A DNA stretch of 49,141 nucleotides from an uncultured Clostridia bacterium. Its GTDB lineage: Bacteria > Bacillota > Clostridia > Christensenellales > CAG-314. The stretch lies in contig CANQGO010000014.1 of assembly GCA_947623225.1 (NCBI GenBank), positions 1 through 49,141 of the forward strand. The letters are read 5' to 3'. Of the stretch, positions 34,109 to 42,479 are shown piece after piece. A program made the position numbers and the translations under genes. A model generated the notes under the pieces. It saw only the letters and a program-made list of their open reading frames with translations, ran no database searches and was not told where the DNA came from. How positions within the stretch are numbered: position 1 is the first letter of the stretch; each line of letters opens with the position of its first letter.

Positions 34109-35033
34109 TTATCTTTTCCTTTATTTTATCTTTATCGTTGCAATTCTTGACTTCTACAAGTATACAACGCAAAAGTTCCGTCTCACTCTGCTTAGCGAAA
34201 AAGTACTGTATCGCAGGTTGAATAGTCAACGGATCTGCATATTCTTCTATGATCTGCTTGCGCATAGCGGAAAATACCGTTTCGGCACTGTCACAATCGC
34301 ACAAACGCCTGTACTCGGGCATCAACCGACTTGTATCTCCGTCTGTACATAGTTGCATTATCACGTCTTTTCCTACGCTTCCTCCATCCACAAACCAAAG
34401 AGACGCTTGTTCCGGATCTCCGCCCGCCGAATGCAGACGTTTCGCGAGCGTGATATTGGCAAAATCCGCTGTCAACTCGTACAACTTCATCAGCAATTTC
34501 GAAAACGATCTCGTTGCATAGCGACGCAGATCGGCAAAGTACGCTTTATCCAACAGTCTGTCTATGATTTGCGGACTACGGTGTCCTTCGGCGAATTGCA
34601 TGTCTATCTCGTCGCACGCCTCCGCCATACGTACCGTATATGCATGGTAATCGTCCAAAGCGAAATCCTGCCGCATTTGCTCCGGGATATAGGACGCATT
34701 GACAAAACAGTACTCGCAGAAGTCCTCGCGCATATACTTGCCCTTCATGAGCACTTTGGCATTGTGATAGTCAAATACGCACAACAAGTATTTCATCGCA
34801 TTGGCGGAAAGGCAAAGTTCTTTGACCTCTTCTAACGTCTTGTCCATTTCCTCTCTGAGTACCTGTTCGTACAGAGAAACATCCGCCACTGTGCCGTAAC
34901 CGTACTCCGAAAGAATTTTAAGTGCCTCCGCCAACGTCCCGCTTTCGGCAATACGCAAATACTTGTCCTTATTCAGCAACCGTGTGGAAAGGACGGCTAT
35001 TCTGCCATTGGCAAAAAGTTGCTCACTGCTCAT
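34095..35033 (-). CDS. ntpC: V-type ATPase subunit C
   Basis: 312 residues, almost entirely alpha-helical funnel-shaped subunit (archaeal/NtpC, d-type) that links the central shaft to the membrane proteolipid ring. Signature parts: RIAVLSTRLLNKDKYLRIAE near the N-terminus, VFDYHNAKVLMKG in the middle, and a C-terminal LTIQPAIQYFFAKQSETELLR. GGGAG 6 nt before the ATG. It overlaps the ntpE end by 11 nt and the ntpG start by 14 nt. Confidence 0.93.
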   Translation of the reverse strand: MSSEQLFANGRIAVLSTRLLNKDKYLRIAESGTLAEALKILSEYGYGTVADVSLYEQVLREEMDKTLEEVKELCLSANAMKYLLCVFDYHNAKVLMKGKYMREDFCEYCFVNASYIPEQMRQDFALDDYHAYTVRMAEACDEIDMQFAEGHRSPQIIDRLLDKAYFADLRRYATRSFSKLLMKLYELTADFANITLAKRLHSAGGDPEQASLWFVDGGSVGKDVIMQLCTDGDTSRLMPEYRRLCDCDSAETVFSAMRKQIIEEYADPLTIQPAIQYFFAKQSETELLRCILVEVKNCNDKDKIKEKINAHA

Positions 35034-35604
35034 TGCGCACTCCCAAAAGTACCGCCACGCGGGCTTCTGTCCTTTCTTTCAGATATTGTACGACACGCTT
35101 CAAGGTAAGGTCCTTTTCATATCCTTCACCTTCCAACACCACTCCGCCGTCTGCACGAATGTACCTGTTGCCAAGCGTAAGGTGCTTCTCGAAGCCATTC
35201 AGCCACATCTGCGTCACCGAAACCGAATCTGTCTTGGTAATATACACCGTCTCGCCATCCTCGGCATAGCGCGTAAGCAACTCACCTATAAAGTCCAATC
35301 TGTCCTCTTTATCCATAGCGGCAATTTGCTTATACGCCTGATCGTAACAGTCGGAAACCAATTGCTGACGAACAGCCAAACGGTACTTCTTCGCTTCCAA
35401 TTCGGCATTAGCACGAGCATTGCGAATACGTTCCTCGCGCATAGACGCTATGCGTCGATCCAGAGACTCTTTCTCTGTACGAACGCTTTCGCCTGCCGAG
35501 CACACGACTTCTGCGGCATTATTTTCGGCGGCAGACAGTATTTGTGCGCAGCGAGCATCCGCATCGGACAGAATTTTGTTTATTATACTTTCCTTACCGT
35601 TCAT
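35023..35604 (-). CDS. ntpE: V-type ATPase subunit E (peripheral stalk)
   Basis: 193 residues. The N-terminal half is a long charged coiled coil (INKILSDADARCAQILSAAE, then EKESLDRRIASMREER) that pairs with NtpF to form the peripheral stalk; the C-terminal half is a globular domain contacting the A/B head (GGVVLEGEGYEKDLTLKRVV). Sequence is poorly conserved in this family; identity rests on size, coiled coil and operon position between K and C. GAGGG upstream of the ATG. Confidence 0.9.
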   Translation of the reverse strand: MNGKESIINKILSDADARCAQILSAAENNAAEVVCSAGESVRTEKESLDRRIASMREERIRNARANAELEAKKYRLAVRQQLVSDCYDQAYKQIAAMDKEDRLDFIGELLTRYAEDGETVYITKTDSVSVTQMWLNGFEKHLTLGNRYIRADGGVVLEGEGYEKDLTLKRVVQYLKERTEARVAVLLGVRNEQ

Positions 35605-35624
35605 TTTGCCCTCAAAAGAGTCGC

Positions 35625-36194
35625 TCAGGCCACCAGTGCGCCTACAAACGCGGCAGCTTCTTCTACTGTCTTCTGTACTTCCGGACGAGTGACGATATTG
35701 CTCACATTGTCTACGGGGAAGTAGTTGAACATCATTATCGATACCACCATGCCCAAAAGCGCGTAGAACTCTATCATAGCAGGGAATATGATGGATTTTG
35801 CTGCGATTTCGCTACGTTTGCCCACCGCTACGATCGTCGTGGCTGCACTGCGTCCTTGGAGAATAGCCGAGACCGTGCCGCCCAGCATCATGGGGACACA
35901 CGCAAAAAACACATACCATCCTTGCGCATTTATTTGCGCGTATGTCACACTTTGACTGCCGAGGTTCGCCACTGTCGGCAGAGCGTTTGCTCCGAGAATG
36001 GCGATCAGAAAGCCGTATATGCCTTGTGTGGCCGGCAAAAGCGAAAGCACGATGACTTTACTGAATTTGCTGCTATCTTCCGCCAGAACGCCCGCCGCGG
36101 CTTTTCCCGTGAATCTGAGTCCCAAGCCCGAGCCGACGCCGCACAGCAAGACGGTAAGTGCCAGACCGATAATGCCTATTGTTAAACCTGTCAT
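35625..36194 (-). CDS. ntpK: V-type ATPase proteolipid subunit K, sodium-type signature
   Basis: 189 residues, four membrane helices (about 3-25, 45-70, 92-115, 135-158), a doubled c-subunit as in Enterococcus NtpK. Ion-site residues visible: L53, T56, Q57 in LLPATQGIYGF, Q113 in ILQGR, and the carboxylate E142 in PAMIEFYALLG. These match the Na+-coordinating set of Enterococcus hirae NtpK (L61, T64, Q65, Q110, E139), so sodium coupling is likely. Unusual is a hydrophilic tail of about 30 residues after helix 4 (DNVSNIVTRPEVQ to the end); Enterococcus NtpK stops soon after helix 4. GGAGG 10 nt before the ATG. Confidence 0.95.
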   Translation of the reverse strand: MTGLTIGIIGLALTVLLCGVGSGLGLRFTGKAAAGVLAEDSSKFSKVIVLSLLPATQGIYGFLIAILGANALPTVANLGSQSVTYAQINAQGWYVFFACVPMMLGGTVSAILQGRSAATTIVAVGKRSEIAAKSIIFPAMIEFYALLGMVVSIMMFNYFPVDNVSNIVTRPEVQKTVEEAAAFVGALVA

Positions 36195-36237
36195 TTTTGT
36201 CTTTCCTCCGTTAGGAATTTTTTTTGATATTTACATA

Positions 36238-36252
36238 CCGAGCAAAACTCGG
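36238..36252 (-). repeat. Small hairpin in the ntpI-ntpK gap
   Basis: ccgag (36238-36242) pairs with ctcgg (36248-36252), 5-nt loop, in the only sizeable gap (67 nt) of the V-ATPase operon, just upstream of the proteolipid gene whose product is needed in about ten copies. Possible RNA processing or stability site; no U-run. Confidence 0.45.
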
Positions 36253-36261
36253 TTATTGCCG

Positions 36262-38295
36262 TTATTTTACCAGACTGTACTTGGTATCGCTTCCGAAAGG
36301 TACAAATAGTTGTCCGTCACCCGTATAGAACTTGCCGAAAAACTCCACATACTGCAATCTGCCGTTATGGATATATACGCTCAGCACGCCCATGACCAGA
36401 TTGAACAGGTGGGCAAATACCAACACCAATGCCGCCAGCACATACCCGAAGCCTCCGCTACCGCTTACCATTGCTCCGAGTTGATTTACAACGGACGCCA
36501 TGATGGCGGAACTGAGCATCAGACCGAACACGCGGATATAACTCATGATATCGCTGAAGTAGTTGATAATGCCGTATGCACTGCCGAAGCTCTTCACTAC
36601 CTTGCCCAGAAAACCTTTAGTACCCAAGCCTGCGCAAATAAGTGCCGTAGCCAATGCGACAAGACATACATAGAGAGATATTTTGGATACTATCGTCGGC
36701 AGGCGCAACACTTCATATGGTCCGTAATCCGCCATGTCCAATGCGGAATTGAATATAGCCAACACGAAACAAGCGAAAACTATTATCCACGGGAAGTCCG
36801 CCAACCATGCGGAAAGATACTGCTTATGCTTGATCTTGACCGCCATGTTGCATCCTATCCCGGCAGCAAGGTGCACCACTCCGAAAAGTAAACTGAGTAT
36901 CATCATGACCATCGGGTAATCTGCCGGATTGGGTATGATACCGTTGTGCAAGGGATGCGATGCGTCCGGGAATATCTTATCCCACAAAGTATAGCCGAAT
37001 ACGCTGCCGAACAGCACACCGACTATGATAGCAGATATCCCGCATATACCGAACATTTGCAGCATGACTTTCAGCCCGGTTTTCTGCTTGATGGCAAACG
37101 TGGCAAACAAGCCTAACGCCACCAATATGAGACCGTAACCAATATCCGCCACCATCAAGCCGAATATTATAAAATAGAATATCGACATGACGGGATTGGG
37201 GTCTATCTCGCGGTAGTCCGGTACCGAGTATGAATTGGTGACAAACTCAAATGGTTGTGTAAATTTGTTGTTTTTGGTAAGCGTAGGAGCGAACTCGCCT
37301 TCCGCTATATCTTCAAATACCAGCACGATACTGTCGGATACGTTTCTGATGGCGTCGTTGACTTTTTGTTCTTCTTCCTCCGGGCAATAACCTTCCAGTA
37401 CAAACGTAGCCGCTGTCTGCTGTACGTCGCCGTCTGCAGCGAGTTTCTTTTCTTTGAGCAAAAGCCAATCTATATATACTTTCCACTCGGGGATTTGCTC
37501 GGCATATTGTGCCGCTTTCGCGGTATATGTGGCGATTTCTTCAGACAAACCGTTTATTTGACGCTCGAGATTTTCCGCTTGTATACGCGGCAGTACATCT
37601 CCCGACAGAGAACAGCCCGTCACGCCAAGTGCGGCGGCGCGTTGCACAAATTCGCTTTCACTCTTATGCAATACTATCGCGATGACCGACGTATTTGCAT
37701 CTCCGCCAAGATTTTCGACGGTCACGGTAGAATACTCCTCAGCCAACTTATTCAGGTTGTCTGATTGTGAAGAGGGCATCTGACAAAGTTGAACAATAGT
37801 CGTCTCGGTATTGCGATACCAGTCGGCAGGGTGCGTCAATTCACGATATATTCGCAAATTGGATAACTCCGTCTGTTTTTGCACGATCGCACCGTTCAAC
37901 GCGGATATCTTATCTTTTATCTCATATACCGTTGCAATATTGGTCTCTATAGTAGCGGCACGCTCACCGAAACTCAGAAAATAATCAAAGTCTATTTCCG
38001 TTTTGGGACGGGCAAAACTGTTTTTGTCTATCTCTATCCGAGCGTCTTTCTCTTTCTTGTGAGAGGCATTGTATCTTTCCGTGATTTCGGTAACGTAAGC
38101 GATGGCTTCCTCCGCTTTGGAAACCTGCTGCAGCACACTTTCTCGGGCCTGTGACTCATCCACGTCCACAAAACTGTCTATATCCGCACTGCGTTTGAGT
38201 TGCACCGCTTGACTGCGGACGATAGCGTTGTAGATATTGTCTCTGTCGGCATTGAGTGCCAACAGAGTAAGTTTTTTCATTTTGACTATTGCCAT
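36262..38295 (-). CDS. ntpI: V-type ATPase subunit I (a-subunit)
   Basis: 677 residues. Residues 1-350 are a soluble arm with two coiled coils (KAEEAIAYVTEITERYNASH; NLERQINGLSEEIATY). The rest holds seven to eight membrane helices, with the ion-channel arginine in SDIMSYIRVFGLMLSSAIMA and a conserved GLMVADIGYGLILVALG. It forms the stator half-channels next to the K ring and anchors the peripheral stalks. It follows ntpF by 6 nt. Length and domain order are as in other bacterial and archaeal subunit I proteins. Confidence 0.97.
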   Translation of the reverse strand: MAIVKMKKLTLLALNADRDNIYNAIVRSQAVQLKRSADIDSFVDVDESQARESVLQQVSKAEEAIAYVTEITERYNASHKKEKDARIEIDKNSFARPKTEIDFDYFLSFGERAATIETNIATVYEIKDKISALNGAIVQKQTELSNLRIYRELTHPADWYRNTETTIVQLCQMPSSQSDNLNKLAEEYSTVTVENLGGDANTSVIAIVLHKSESEFVQRAAALGVTGCSLSGDVLPRIQAENLERQINGLSEEIATYTAKAAQYAEQIPEWKVYIDWLLLKEKKLAADGDVQQTAATFVLEGYCPEEEEQKVNDAIRNVSDSIVLVFEDIAEGEFAPTLTKNNKFTQPFEFVTNSYSVPDYREIDPNPVMSIFYFIIFGLMVADIGYGLILVALGLFATFAIKQKTGLKVMLQMFGICGISAIIVGVLFGSVFGYTLWDKIFPDASHPLHNGIIPNPADYPMVMMILSLLFGVVHLAAGIGCNMAVKIKHKQYLSAWLADFPWIIVFACFVLAIFNSALDMADYGPYEVLRLPTIVSKISLYVCLVALATALICAGLGTKGFLGKVVKSFGSAYGIINYFSDIMSYIRVFGLMLSSAIMASVVNQLGAMVSGSGGFGYVLAALVLVFAHLFNLVMGVLSVYIHNGRLQYVEFFGKFYTGDGQLFVPFGSDTKYSLVK

Positions 38296-38301
38296 AGGAT
38301 C

Positions 38302-38607
38302 TTACAATGACTCCAAGATAAACTTTACCGCACTATCCATATTTTTTCTGAGTTGTTCCGTTTCCGCATCCGCTTCTTTTTTGCGCATGGAAAGCAATTC
38401 GTCCGCAATTCGTTTGGCTTCTTCATCCGCCCGAGCGAGTTCCGTTCTGAGATGGTCTTTCGCTTCGTCCGCTCCTGTATGCCGTATTTGTTCCGCCTCG
38501 TGCTCTGCCTGAGAGATTATATCTGCGGCTTGCTCCTCCGCATGCTGCACACGACGTTTCGCTTCGTCCTCGGCTTCTATTATAGAATTCACTACCTCGT
38601 CAATCAT
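38302..38607 (-). CDS. ntpF: V-type ATPase peripheral stalk subunit (NtpF/AhaH)
   Basis: 101 residues, one continuous charged coiled coil (EAEDEAKRRVQHAEEQAADI, then EQIRHTGADEAKDHLRTEL) ending LRKNMDSAVKFILESL. Pairs with NtpE as the stator stalk. The ATG at 38607 is preferred because GAGG lies 5 nt upstream; the ATG at 38622 lacks a Shine-Dalgarno. First gene of the V-ATPase operon, 63 nt after sua5. A weak promoter-like pair (TTGACG at 38652-38657 with TACTAA) is present, but read-through from sua5 is equally possible. Confidence 0.9.
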   Translation of the reverse strand: MIDEVVNSIIEAEDEAKRRVQHAEEQAADIISQAEHEAEQIRHTGADEAKDHLRTELARADEEAKRIADELLSMRKKEADAETEQLRKNMDSAVKFILESL

Positions 38608-38670
38608 ATTTACCTCTGTCATGGTTCTGTCTTAGTACGGAGAGCATACGCTCGTCAACTCATGCTGTGC

Positions 38671-39675
38671 TCAGATGAATGTATGTCCGCATGCTCGGAT
38701 AAGCCTGTCCTCTACTCCCTGTCCCGCAGGACCGTCATAGCAGGGCGATCTCCGACAAAAACTTGCTATTATGAAATCGTATTGCGTTTCCAGTTTACGC
38801 ATAGTTTCAAACATTTTATTTGCAACGTCGCCATCGTCCAGTCCCATCTCTACGGCATTGCGCCCTCCGAAACGTAATGGTTCGTGTACCCACAGCACAG
38901 GATGATACCCTTCTGCCGTTTTCTCGTCAAAATAACGGCAAAGTTTCTCCACGTCGTCGTTCTGTTCCAATACCATAGGCACTTTCGGCGCGTAATGTCT
39001 GTATCTGATCCCGGGACTGTTTACTTTGGAAGTGGGATCGTTCAAAACATACACTTGCTTGCCCAGCAATCGACTCAGGTACTCTGCCGACACTGCGCCC
39101 GGTCGGAGGATACGCGGCTCATCGGACAGGTCCAGCACCGTAGATTCTATTCCCACGCGGCAAGGCTCGCCGCACATGACGGCAGATATCTTGCCATCCA
39201 TATCTTCCTTGACGCGTTGCCAATTGGTAGGACTGGGACGGCCGCTTATATTGGCACTCGGTGCCGTCACGGGAACGCCTGCGGCACGCAGAAATTGCCT
39301 CGCTTCTTCCGAAAGCGGCATGCGTATCGCCACCGTAGGCAGACCAGCAGTTATAGTGTCGCTTATCACAGCCCGTTTGGGTAATACTATGGTAATAGGC
39401 GCAGGCATGACGTCGTCTATGACTTTGCGCGCGTCGTCACTGATCTGCTCCGCTATATCGTAGATTTGAGATTTATCATAGATATGTACGATGAGCGGAT
39501 TGTCCGACGGACGCCCCTTGGCGGCATATGTCTTGCTTACCGCTTGCAAGTCCAGTGCATTCGCTCCCAATCCGTATACGGTTTCGGTAGGAAATGCCAC
39601 AAGTTCGCCCTTACGTATCAACCTTCCCGCCGTGTCAAGGTCGCGTTCATTAAAATGTAAATATTTGGTTTTCAC
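38671..39675 (-). CDS. sua5: L-threonylcarbamoyladenylate synthase (Sua5 type)
   Basis: 334 residues. YrdC domain (about 10-200) with KGELVAFPTETVYGLGANA, KTYAAKGRPSDNPLIVHI and SANISGRPSPTNW, plus the C-terminal Sua5 domain (about 225-334) after the VNSPGIRYRHYAPKVPM linker. It makes threonylcarbamoyl-AMP from threonine, bicarbonate and ATP for t6A37 in tRNA. The promoter places transcription start about 4 nt before the GTG at 39675, so a nearly leaderless mRNA starting at GTG is the best fit; the TTG at 39681 would lie before the transcript. Also known as ywlC or tsaC2. Confidence 0.94.
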   Translation of the reverse strand: MKTKYLHFNERDLDTAGRLIRKGELVAFPTETVYGLGANALDLQAVSKTYAAKGRPSDNPLIVHIYDKSQIYDIAEQISDDARKVIDDVMPAPITIVLPKRAVISDTITAGLPTVAIRMPLSEEARQFLRAAGVPVTAPSANISGRPSPTNWQRVKEDMDGKISAVMCGEPCRVGIESTVLDLSDEPRILRPGAVSAEYLSRLLGKQVYVLNDPTSKVNSPGIRYRHYAPKVPMVLEQNDDVEKLCRYFDEKTAEGYHPVLWVHEPLRFGGRNAVEMGLDDGDVANKMFETMRKLETQYDFIIASFCRRSPCYDGPAGQGVEDRLIRACGHTFI

Positions 39676-39685
39676 AATCAAAGTT

Positions 39686-39714
39686 ATTTTAGCACATTGT
39701 ACAATTTTTGTAAA
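39686..39714 (-). promoter_or_regulatory. Promoter of sua5 (and possibly the V-ATPase operon)
   Basis: TTTACA (39709-39714) and TAAAAT (39686-39691) with a 17-nt spacer on the minus strand, with TGC directly before the -10 (extended). Start near 39679. Confidence 0.75.
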
Positions 39715-39760
39715 TGGATAATTTTTACTTTGTACTGTCGCTTATGTAAAGATTTTCATC

Positions 39761-39784
39761 AAAAAACTCCCTCGTATGAGGGAG
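39761..39784 (-). terminator. Terminator of the nadD-rsfS operon
   Basis: Perfect 7-bp stem (39767-39773 with 39778-39784), 4-nt loop, followed by TTTTTT on the minus strand (39761-39766); 17 nt after the TSCPD gene. Confidence 0.92.
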
Positions 39785-39800
39785 CAGTTGTTTTGACAAG

Positions 39801-40049
39801 TCAGCGCACATTGGCGAGATATTCTTCCAGTGCGCAAGCCAGTTGGTCGGGGCAAGACGTCGGTCTGCCGTTGCAACTGATACCTTTCAGACGTCGAATA
39901 GCCTCGTGCACGTCCATGCCTTCCACCAACGACGCTATACCTTGCGTATTGCCGTTGCATCCGCCCAAAAATTGTACATTTGTGACTTTGTCATCCGTCA
40001 CGTCAAAAGTGATACGGCGCGAACAAACGCCGCTTGTTTTATACTCCAT
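39801..40049 (-). CDS. TSCPD domain protein (TIGR03905 type)
   Basis: 82 residues. Cysteine-rich small domain: TSGVCSRRITFDV, FLGGCNGNTQGIASLVEGM, and the eponymous RPTSCPDQLACALEE. Free-standing versions of this domain are common in Clostridia and resemble the C-terminal domain of some ribonucleotide reductases; their function is not established. GAGG 10 nt before the ATG. It is 44 nt after rsfS and followed by a terminator, so it ends the nadD operon. Confidence 0.92.
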   Translation of the reverse strand: MEYKTSGVCSRRITFDVTDDKVTNVQFLGGCNGNTQGIASLVEGMDVHEAIRRLKGISCNGRPTSCPDQLACALEEYLANVR

Positions 40050-40093
40050 ATTGCGTAAACCTCTATATTATTTTATTTTCGATACTCTTTGAA

Positions 40094-40456
40094 TTATTCT
40101 GCTTTGTAGTCCGTGACGTTGGACCCATTGTTCCACAGATTGTCCAAGCCGTACACTTCGCGAGTGTCTTTATGGAATATGTGCACTATTATCTCTCCAT
40201 AGTCCACCGCTATCCATCTTCCTTCGGAATATCCCTCTTTTCTGACGGCAAATTTGCCTTGCTTTTCCAATTCTTCTTCCAGATGATCAAATATAGCCTT
40301 CACCTGCGGTATACTGCGTCCCGAGCAGATGATAAAGTAATCACCGAGATTGCTTATCCCGCCTATCTCAACGATCTTTATATCCGTCGCTTGCTTTTCT
40401 GCGAGCACCTGGCATATACGGCATACGGTTGAATAGGTCTCTTTTGTTGCTGTCAT
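40094..40456 (-). CDS. rsfS: Ribosome silencing factor RsfS
   Basis: 120 residues. Family core: AEKQATDIKIVEIGGISNLG, DYFIICSGRSIPQVKAIFDH, then EGRWIAVDYGEIIVHIF and REVYGLDNLW. It binds uL14 on the 50S subunit and blocks subunit joining under starvation. The ATG at 40456 (GGAG 9 nt upstream) overlaps the stop of the nadD-yqeK gene by 4 nt (ATGA). The standard neighbour of nadD and yqeK. Confidence 0.95.
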   Translation of the reverse strand: MTATKETYSTVCRICQVLAEKQATDIKIVEIGGISNLGDYFIICSGRSIPQVKAIFDHLEEELEKQGKFAVRKEGYSEGRWIAVDYGEIIVHIFHKDTREVYGLDNLWNNGSNVTDYKAE

Positions 40457-41625
40457 GTAGTTTTTCTCCTTATCTTGTTTATTTCTTGTTGTAGATCCTC
40501 CGCTGTCAGCGGTTCCAGCCCGAAGTCGGCGGCACAGTACCACCTTACAGTCAATTCACTCAGAGGACATAGGCTGTCGCAGTGCCTTTTGAGACATACT
40601 CTGTAGGCTTCTTTGAGACATGCTACGAACTGCTCATCAAGCGACCCTTGCTTCAGATGCTCCAGCGGATACGGACGGCTGTCCTCTGTCTTGTCGGCGA
40701 CATACACTATCTTTTCCAACTCCGTCATGTCCGGTCTCCCCGTGGTGTGATAGGCTATCGCATTCAGTATCTCTTCGTCCTCTATATCGAAATCCTGCCG
40801 TGCGACATGACTGCCCAGAAAGGAATGTACTACCGAGTCGGGTAGGTCGCCCTGCTCGAAACCGTAACAGATATAATCTTGCTGCGGTATGTACTTGGCT
40901 ACGTCATGTAGCAGGCAAGCCAGGAATGCTTTATCCTTCAACTCGTCGCGAGCCAGTTCCTGACCTCTCTTGACCACGTAGAAGGTATGGTTGAACCGTT
41001 GCGGGATCAGATATTTTTTCAAAGTCTGTATCATCGCGCTGTATTTACTATACAATTTGTGGATAAATACATAATTGTCCACCTCTGCAGGCACAAGCGA
41101 ACCGTTGTCCATACCGAATTCGTAACGCAGACGGATATCTGTGGAACTGAGCTGCGTAGGGCTGAAAGTCAATGTGACCGCATCGGCACCGTATACCTCA
41201 CGCAGCTGACGCAACGGTTGTTCGAGAGATTCTTCGTCATCCCGACACACCGCCGCTACCGTGCACATCCCGACTATCCGCTCCGGACAATACCATTTGC
41301 CAAAGTCCCTCACGCTGTCGCCGCCTATTATAAGATACAATTTCGCGTCCGGATACAGTTGCCTGTAATGAGCCAATGTCTCCGCGGTATAGCTCTTGCT
41401 CTCTTTGTTTATCTCATAGTCGTCCACCTGTGCAAAGTTGCCGAAAGCAGCCCTCGCCAATTGCAAACGTACCTGAGCAGACACGTCACATTGCTTGTGC
41501 GGCGGATCTCCGCATGGAACGACGATGAGTCTGTCCAAGCCCAATTGTGCTATCGCTTCACGCGCCAACGCCACATGTGTATTGTGCGGCGGGTTGAATG
41601 TCCCGCCGAAAATGCCTATTTTCAT
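40453..41625 (-). CDS. nadD: NadD-YqeK fusion: nicotinate-nucleotide adenylyltransferase plus HD-domain Ap4A hydrolase
   Basis: 390 residues. Residues 1-195 are NadD: GIFGGTFNPPHNTHVALA (nucleotidyltransferase signature with T-H instead of G-H), PPHKQ, and FSPTQLSSTDIRLRY near 155-170. It adenylates nicotinate mononucleotide in NAD synthesis. Residues 200-390 are YqeK: LACLLHDVAKYIPQQD (HD motif), NAIAYHTTGR and YVADKTEDSR, a symmetrical Ap4A hydrolase family. In most Firmicutes they are separate adjacent genes; here they are one continuous frame. First gene of the operon; promoter 41632-41660 leaves a leader of only a few bases. Confidence 0.95.
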   Translation of the reverse strand: MKIGIFGGTFNPPHNTHVALAREAIAQLGLDRLIVVPCGDPPHKQCDVSAQVRLQLARAAFGNFAQVDDYEINKESKSYTAETLAHYRQLYPDAKLYLIIGGDSVRDFGKWYCPERIVGMCTVAAVCRDDEESLEQPLRQLREVYGADAVTLTFSPTQLSSTDIRLRYEFGMDNGSLVPAEVDNYVFIHKLYSKYSAMIQTLKKYLIPQRFNHTFYVVKRGQELARDELKDKAFLACLLHDVAKYIPQQDYICYGFEQGDLPDSVVHSFLGSHVARQDFDIEDEEILNAIAYHTTGRPDMTELEKIVYVADKTEDSRPYPLEHLKQGSLDEQFVACLKEAYRVCLKRHCDSLCPLSELTVRWYCAADFGLEPLTAEDLQQEINKIRRKTT

Positions 41626-41631
41626 ACTGTT

Positions 41632-41660
41632 ATTTTACAATATTTTCTCAAACTTATCAA
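41632..41660 (-). promoter_or_regulatory. Promoter of the nadD operon
   Basis: TTGATA (41655-41660) and TAAAAT (41632-41637) with a 17-nt spacer on the minus strand. The start falls at about 41625, the first base of nadD, so the message would be nearly leaderless. Confidence 0.65.
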
Positions 41661-41693
41661 TAAAAATACACTAAAAATGTCAATAATCATTGT

Positions 41694-42479
41694 ATGGCTA
41701 AAATATTGAATACATTATTCGGCTCTTTTGGAGTCTTTGCTCTGTGTTTCGTGTGGATCGTGTACTGCACGAGCGACAGTTCGCTCGCGCTTTGGCTGTC
41801 CGTAGTGACTGCAGCGGCAGCGGGATATCTTGTGTATCGCTGCCAATGCGCCTACGATTCGCGTAAACGGTCTAAGCGTATCCGTGCCGCACAGATCTCA
41901 TCTCTCGCAGATACACTTCGTTACGGACAAAACAACGCGGCACTTTTTTCACAGATGCTGCAATTTTATCGCTTCACCACCGAGCAAGTGGACTTTGACG
42001 ATCTCATAGCAGAAAAAAATGGTAAAAAATCATACGTGGCTCTGCGCTATACGTCGGACAATGTCTCACGCGAAGAACTCGCCCGCACAGTCGTACAGGC
42101 ACTGCGCTGCAATTGCGACGGGATATACCTGTTTGCGCACAAGGTGGACAGCACAGCACTGCTGTCGGCACAGAGACATATAGATATCACCTTCGCGGAT
42201 ATTGCCAACGTATACACGTTGTTGGACCGGTGCGGTAAACTTCCTCCGCCTTCCAGCAAAGATATACGCGCGCAGCCCCACTTCGCGGCAAGGATCGTAT
42301 TCGCCCGCAGACGCTTCGGTATGTATCTCGGCATGTCCCTATTCATGACTCTCCTGTCGGCTGTATCTCTCGTGAAGTGGTATACCCTCACTTGGGCTAC
42401 CGTAGGCATGATAGCCGCCTTCTATTGCCTGCTGAACCGCCGTTTCAATACTCCTCCCACTGCCGTCACTTTGAGTTGA
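41694..42479 (+). CDS. Unnamed membrane protein with soluble core between two helix pairs
   Basis: 261 residues. Two N-terminal membrane helices (about 7-28, 31-48), a soluble core (about 55-190), two C-terminal helices (about 212-228, 232-247). The core has a pattern reminiscent of restriction-endonuclease-like (Mrr/NERD type) folds: VDFDDLIAEKNGKKSYVALRY followed by a helix and CNCDGIYLFAH; but the catalytic lysine position looks replaced (VALRY), so a non-catalytic role is likely. No Shine-Dalgarno is obvious. It is divergent from nadD (68-bp gap) and its 3' end overlaps spoIVFB by 14 bp in convergent orientation. Function unknown. Confidence 0.75.
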   Translation: MAKILNTLFGSFGVFALCFVWIVYCTSDSSLALWLSVVTAAAAGYLVYRCQCAYDSRKRSKRIRAAQISSLADTLRYGQNNAALFSQMLQFYRFTTEQVDFDDLIAEKNGKKSYVALRYTSDNVSREELARTVVQALRCNCDGIYLFAHKVDSTALLSAQRHIDITFADIANVYTLLDRCGKLPPPSSKDIRAQPHFAARIVFARRRFGMYLGMSLFMTLLSAVSLVKWYTLTWATVGMIAAFYCLLNRRFNTPPTAVTLS

